DNA of 64,000 bases from an uncultured Christensenellaceae bacterium (lineage in GTDB: Bacteria > Bacillota > Clostridia > Christensenellales > Borkfalkiaceae), in contig CAJUJF010000009.1 of assembly GCA_910586825.1 (NCBI GenBank), positions 18,036 through 82,035 on the forward strand, in the 5' to 3' direction. The notes below the pieces were generated by a model. That model worked only from the letters and a program-made list of their open reading frames with translations, did not search any database and was not told the origin of the DNA. The position numbers and the translations under genes are program-made. Of this stretch, positions 60,666-64,000 are shown piece after piece (the first letter of the stretch is position 1; each line of letters begins with the position of its first letter).

Positions 60666-61919
60666 TTACTCCTTATATTTCACTTCGCCGTCTACGACGG
60701 TGTATTTGACTTTTCCGAAAACTTTCCGCCCCGCGAACGGCGTGTTCTTTCCCTTAGAAACGAACTTCCCGGGATCCACCGTCCATTCCTCGTCCGGATC
60801 GACGGCGATGAAATCGGCGGGCGCGCCGACTTCCAGTCTTCCGCCCTCCAAACCGAGCGTCCGCGCGGGATTGCCGCTCATCTTGTCGGCAAGTTCGGCA
60901 AGGCTCATTTCGCCCGACTTCACGAGCGCGGTATAGGAGAGCGCGAACGAAGTCTCCAATCCGCTGATCCCGAACGCCGCGAGGTCGTATTCCACGCGCT
61001 TGTCGTCCTCGTGATGGGGCGCGTGATCGGTCACGATGCAGTCGAGCGTGCCGTCCTTCAAACCCGCGACGATCGCAAGCCTGTCCCTCTCCTCGCGCAG
61101 CGGAGGATTGACTTTCGTATTCGTATCGTAGGAAAGGATCGCGTCGTCCGTCAGCGTAAAATAATGGGGGCAGGTTTCCGCCGTGACTTTGACCCCGCGC
61201 GCCTTGGCTTCGCGAATGAGCTGCACCGCGCTGTACGTGGATACGTGACAAATGTGCACGGGGAGATCCAGACTCTCCGCAAGGAGGATTTCGCGCGCGA
61301 CGACGATGTCTTCCGCCGCGCGGAGACTGCCTTTCAGACCCGTGAGCGTAGAATTATAACCCTCGTTCACCACGCCGCCGTCCACGAGCGAACCGTCCTC
61401 GCAATGACACAGACACTTTAATCCGAAATCCGCGGCGTACTGCATGGCGTTCGCCATCAGCTTGGTCGAGAGCACGCTTTTTCCGTCTTCCGACACCGCG
61501 ACGATCCCCGCCTTTTTCATGGCGCCGATCGCGGCGAGATTCTTGCCTTCCTGTCCTTCGGTAATCGCTCCGATCGGATGCACCTTGCAAAGATTCACTT
61601 CGCGGGCGCGGTTTTTGATATACGACACGACGACTTTCCCGTCGATCGCGGGTTTGGTGTTCGGCATGCAGCAGATCTGCGTAAAACCACCCTTGACCGC
61701 GGCGCGGCTGCCGCTTTCGATATCCTCTTTCCGCTCGAAACCCGGTTCGCGCAAATGGACGTGCAAATCGATCAGCCCCGGCAACACCGTAAGCCCGTTC
61801 AAATCGATCCCCTTTCCGTTCAAATCGGGCGCGATCTCCGCGATCTTTCCGTTTTCCGTGCGAATATCCGCTTTCTTCAATTTTCCGCCGATCAAGACGG
61901 TTCCGTTCCGATAGAGCAT
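60666..61919 (-). CDS. pyrC: Dihydroorotase
   Basis: 417 residues of the PyrC class I amidohydrolase: LIDLHVHLREPGFERKEDI (zinc His pair), VVNEGYNSTLTGLKGS, HVSTYSAVQLIREAK, TDHAPHHEDDK. Metal-binding His, Lys-equivalent and Asp positions appear intact. It closes carbamoyl aspartate to dihydroorotate. Confidence 0.96.
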   Translation of the reverse strand: MLYRNGTVLIGGKLKKADIRTENGKIAEIAPDLNGKGIDLNGLTVLPGLIDLHVHLREPGFERKEDIESGSRAAVKGGFTQICCMPNTKPAIDGKVVVSYIKNRAREVNLCKVHPIGAITEGQEGKNLAAIGAMKKAGIVAVSEDGKSVLSTKLMANAMQYAADFGLKCLCHCEDGSLVDGGVVNEGYNSTLTGLKGSLRAAEDIVVAREILLAESLDLPVHICHVSTYSAVQLIREAKARGVKVTAETCPHYFTLTDDAILSYDTNTKVNPPLREERDRLAIVAGLKDGTLDCIVTDHAPHHEDDKRVEYDLAAFGISGLETSFALSYTALVKSGEMSLAELADKMSGNPARTLGLEGGRLEVGAPADFIAVDPDEEWTVDPGKFVSKGKNTPFAGRKVFGKVKYTVVDGEVKYKE

Positions 61920-61931
61920 TTTCTTCTCTCC

Positions 61932-62840
61932 TTATTCCGCCAAAAGTTTCAAAACCGCCATGCGGACCGCAATGCCCGAAAGCACCTGATCCTCGATCAA
62001 ACTGCTTTCGCCGTCGATCAGCCCGCTCGTGAGTTCCACGCCGCGGTTCACCGGTCCCGGATGCATTACGATCGCGTTTTTTGACGCGTATTTCATGATT
62101 TCGTCGTTCACGCCGTAAAACCGCGCGTATTCGCCGAGCGAGGGGAAATTGCCGCCGTGCTGACGCTCCAGCTGGATCCGAAGCCCCATCACGACGTCTG
62201 CGCCCTCCGCCGCCTCCTCTCTGCTATCGCATATCTTCGCGCCCATCTTGCCGATCTCCGCGGGAACGAGGGTGCGCGGCGCGAACATACGGACTTCGGC
62301 GCCCAGCTTTTTCAGACCGAACAGATTGCTTTTCGCGACCCGCGAATGGCGGATATCGCCGAGGATCGCGACGGTCAGCCCTTCGATTTTGCCGAACCGC
62401 TCGCGCATCGTGAGCATGTCGAGAAGCGCTTGCGTGGGGTGTTCGTTCATTCCGTCCCCCGCGTTGACGACGTGCGCTTTTACCGTTTCCGCCAGCAGGT
62501 GCGGTGCGCCGCCCATCGGATGGCGCATTACGATAAAGTCGTTTTTCATGGCGTCCAGCGTCTTTCCCGTATCCACGAGCGTCTCGCCCTTTTGCACCGA
62601 AGACGACGCCGCGGAGATATTTACGACTTTCGCGCCCATGTATTTGGCGGCAAGCTCGAAACTGCTTCGCGTACGGGTGCTGTTTTCGTAAAACAGAATG
62701 GTCGCCGATTTATCCCGAAGATAGGGCAGGCTTTTTCCGTTCTGTTTTAACAGCCGCTTCATATCCAGACCTTCGCGCAGGAACAAGTCGATTTCTTCCG
62801 CTTCGAGCCCGCGTAATCCCAATAAATCTTTCCGTTTCAA
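61932..62840 (-). CDS. pyrB: Aspartate carbamoyltransferase catalytic chain
   Basis: 302 residues from a TTG at 62840 with GGAGG 6 nt upstream; the longer in-frame start upstream encodes Arg-rich sequence and lies in the attenuator. FYENSTRTRSSFELAAKY binds carbamoyl phosphate; NEHPTQALLDMLTM and MHPGPVNRGVELTS follow. No regulatory pyrI gene is present. The TTG overlaps the stop of a 46-codon leader ORF (TTGA), suggesting coupled translation. Confidence 0.95.
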   Translation of the reverse strand: MKRKDLLGLRGLEAEEIDLFLREGLDMKRLLKQNGKSLPYLRDKSATILFYENSTRTRSSFELAAKYMGAKVVNISAASSSVQKGETLVDTGKTLDAMKNDFIVMRHPMGGAPHLLAETVKAHVVNAGDGMNEHPTQALLDMLTMRERFGKIEGLTVAILGDIRHSRVAKSNLFGLKKLGAEVRMFAPRTLVPAEIGKMGAKICDSREEAAEGADVVMGLRIQLERQHGGNFPSLGEYARFYGVNDEIMKYASKNAIVMHPGPVNRGVELTSGLIDGESSLIEDQVLSGIAVRMAVLKLLAE

Positions 62841-62977
62841 ATCCGTCCTCCGTCTTCCCGTACGGCGCCGGCGCTTGTCCGTATTCCGCATTTTTCCGAA
62901 AAGAAAAAATAAAAGTCCTGTGGCTGACGCCGCAAGACTTTCCGAATCGGTTGTTCGATTGCTTTTACAAGACGCAT
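62837..62977 (-). CDS. 46-codon leader ORF of the pyr operon
   Basis: The ATG at 62977 has GGTGA 7 nt upstream. The ORF begins MRLVKAIEQPIRKVLRRQ, runs through the attenuator hairpin and its U tract (encoding DFYFFFS) and ends at a TGA that shares bases with the pyrB TTG start. The arrangement recalls the E. coli pyrL leader peptide (44 codons), where translation close behind RNA polymerase prevents termination when UTP is low. Confidence 0.6.
   Translation of the reverse strand: MRLVKAIEQPIRKVLRRQPQDFYFFFSEKCGIRTSAGAVREDGGRI
62901..62941 (-). terminator. Attenuator of the pyr operon
   Basis: On the minus strand AAAGTC-TTG-GGC pairs with GCC-CA-GACTTT around a GTCA loop, followed by TATTTTTTCTTTT. 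No PyrR box is recognisable. Confidence 0.75.
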
Positions 62978-63009
62978 GAGCTTGTCACCGCACTTCCTCT
63001 GTTTCTATC

Positions 63010-63038
63010 AGTATAACAAAAGCCAAGAACTCTGTCAA
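63010..63038 (-). promoter_or_regulatory. Promoter of the pyr operon
   Basis: Minus strand TTGACA (63038-63033), 17-nt spacer, TATACT (63015-63010), followed by a 165-nt leader to pyrB. Confidence 0.85.
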
Positions 63039-63044
63039 GGGAAT

Positions 63045-63740
63045 TCACCCGATTTCCGTGAGAGAAAATTTCGTCTTATCGCAGGAAGTGAGATAATACC
63101 GCACCCCGTTTTTTTCCGAACGCAACGGATAATACGCCGCGCCGTGCAGGTGCCCGAATACGACGGCATTCACGCCGTTCTCTTCGAAAAGCCGCGTAAA
63201 AAGCGTTGCGTCCTGCTTTACGCCCATCGGCGGATAATGCATGAGAACAAGCAGTCTGTCCTCCGCCTGCCGCAATTTCGCGACTTCGTGAAACGCCAGA
63301 CGGAAACGCTCCGCTTCGCGCAGATACAGCGCCATATCGTGTTCGGTAAAATCGCTGCTGCCCGGACTTGTCCAACCGCGCGAACCGGCAACGATCAGAT
63401 TCCCGAACTTTACGCAATCGTTTTGCAAAAAATAAAACGTACCGTCAGGCGCGCCCGCGCGTACCCGCGAAATTCCGTTCCACCAGAAATCGTGATTCCC
63501 GCGCACGAACACCTTCCTCCCCGGAAGCCCCGCGAGCGCGGCGACGTCGAATAGGCCTTCTTCCGGTTTCATGCCCCAAGAAGTGTCCCCGCCCAGAAGC
63601 ACGACGTCCTCTTCCCGCACTTTTTCAAGCCAATCGGCTTTGATTTTATCGAAATGCCCCGTCCACTCGCTCCCGAACACGTCCATCGGCTTGCTCGCCG
63701 TTCCGCTGAGGTGCAGATCGCTGACCGCGAAAATCTTCAT
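63045..63740 (-). CDS. Metallophosphoesterase
   Basis: 231 residues with the calcineurin-like motifs AVSDLHLSG (D-x-H), LLGGDTSW (GD), RGNHDFWW (GNHD), LMHYPPMG and FGHLHGAAYY (GHLH), which bind two metals. The start at 63740 lies 6 nt after TATAAT with no ribosome binding site, so the message is leaderless. Substrate unknown. Confidence 0.9.
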   Translation of the reverse strand: MKIFAVSDLHLSGTASKPMDVFGSEWTGHFDKIKADWLEKVREEDVVLLGGDTSWGMKPEEGLFDVAALAGLPGRKVFVRGNHDFWWNGISRVRAGAPDGTFYFLQNDCVKFGNLIVAGSRGWTSPGSSDFTEHDMALYLREAERFRLAFHEVAKLRQAEDRLLVLMHYPPMGVKQDATLFTRLFEENGVNAVVFGHLHGAAYYPLRSEKNGVRYYLTSCDKTKFSLTEIG

Positions 63741-63746
63741 GTTTCG

Positions 63747-63775
63747 ATTATACCACTTTTTTCCGCCGAAGTAAA
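63747..63775 (-). promoter_or_regulatory. Promoter of the phosphoesterase, leaderless geometry
   Basis: Minus strand TTTACT (63775-63770), 17-nt spacer ending TGG, TATAAT (63752-63747). Six bases separate it from the ATG. The same boxes precede ruvX. Confidence 0.8.
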
Positions 63776-63844
63776 GAAAAACGCGTCGGAGAAACGTTTC
63801 CCGCGACGATTGCTTAAAAATCGGTAATTTTACGAAATTTGCGC

Positions 63845-63873
63845 TTGACAAACGGCGTTGCTTCCGCTATAAT
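63845..63873 (+). promoter_or_regulatory. Perfect consensus promoter for tRNA-Gly
   Basis: TTGACA (63845-63850), 17-nt spacer, TATAAT (63868-63873). The tRNA begins about 80 nt after the predicted start. Confidence 0.85.
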
Positions 63874-63959
63874 AACGATGGTTCGGTTGTAAGAATTATG
63901 CTTTTGCAAAAACGCAAATTGCGATAACCAGCTCGACATTGCTCGTCACAACTCAATTT

Positions 63960-64000
63960 GCAGGAATCGCCTAGCGGTATGGCGTCAGCTTCCCAAGCTG
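63960..64000 (+). tRNA. tRNA-Gly (CCC), partial
   Basis: The 5' half is visible: GCAGGAA acceptor strand, D-arm TCGCCTAGCGGTATGGC and an anticodon loop TTCCCAA (CCC). The rest lies beyond the window. Confidence 0.85.

Noticed and set aside
62841..63009. PyrR-binding anti-antiterminator in the pyr leader
   Set aside because: No segment matches the conserved PyrR loop; only a plain attenuator and a leader ORF are seen.

Overview
The window looks like a chromosome segment from an uncultured or poorly known member of the Clostridia (Firmicutes), possibly the Christensenellales; the taxonomic guess is inference. The signs are a Firmicute-type gene order (ruvX - DUF1292 - fur; rpmG-secE-nusG-rplK-rplA-rplJ-rplL; rimM-trmD-rbgA-rnhB-yraN), consensus TTGACA-17-TATAAT promoters, Gly/Met/Glu tRNAs of bacterial type, a long single-chain clostridial PurL, and a PurH activity split into a stand-alone AICAR formyltransferase plus a PurO-type IMP cyclohydrolase. 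Codon and base use from about 7.3 kb onward is uniformly GC-rich, with two AT-richer islands (17.8-18.3 kb and 49.3-50.0 kb).

Positions 1-7320 are a mobile or phage-derived region. Positions 1-1902 hold a minus-strand operon of seven very small unknown proteins behind a promoter and a 31-bp-spaced repeat array. Next come a YafQ/DinJ-like type II toxin-antitoxin pair and a phage-like cassette (membrane HExxH protein, holin-like protein, small membrane protein, reverse transcriptase). The reverse transcriptase has lost its N-terminal half at a junction near 4840, where the C-terminal tail of an unrelated plus-strand gene begins. A putative replication-initiation protein, a hairpin-rich non-coding stretch and a candidate type I toxin with a convergent antisense RNA follow, up to a tRNA cluster (Glu, Met, fMet).

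From 7.7 to 33.8 kb there are housekeeping genes, mostly on the minus strand: queH, pdxT-pdxS (PLP synthase), leuA, fur-like, DUF1292, ruvX, an XRE/ADP-ribosylglycohydrolase fusion, a cyclophilin-like lipoprotein, mscS, the L7/L12 ribosomal operon with an L10 leader, trkA-trkH, an 1871-residue DUF4011-type helicase/nuclease, and the rimM-trmD-rbgA-rnhB-yraN operon. From 34 to 49.3 kb lie degV, mutY, fhs and a purine operon reading purE-purC-purF-purM-purN-purO-purH-purD-purL, with fhs next to it supplying 10-formyl-tetrahydrofolate. From 49.3 to 57.4 kb is a mixed block: HTH regulator with divergent Cys-rich protein, SDR, ZIP transporter, flavoprotein, galM, polysaccharide deacetylase, P-type ATPase. 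From 57.4 to 62.8 kb is the complete pyrimidine operon pyrB-C-F-K-D-E, then a phosphoesterase and the start of a tRNA-Gly gene.

The most notable signals are regulatory. Several genes (ruvX, rimM, the HTH gene, the phosphoesterase, a hypothetical gene and the ORF in front of purE) have a good -10 box only 6-12 nt before the start codon, which implies leaderless transcripts. Both nucleotide operons have small ORFs in their leaders: a 46-codon ORF runs through the pyr attenuator and overlaps the pyrB TTG start, and a 35-codon ORF starts at the predicted purine operon +1. The type I toxin/antisense locus at 6.85-7.19 kb is the clearest candidate new small system.
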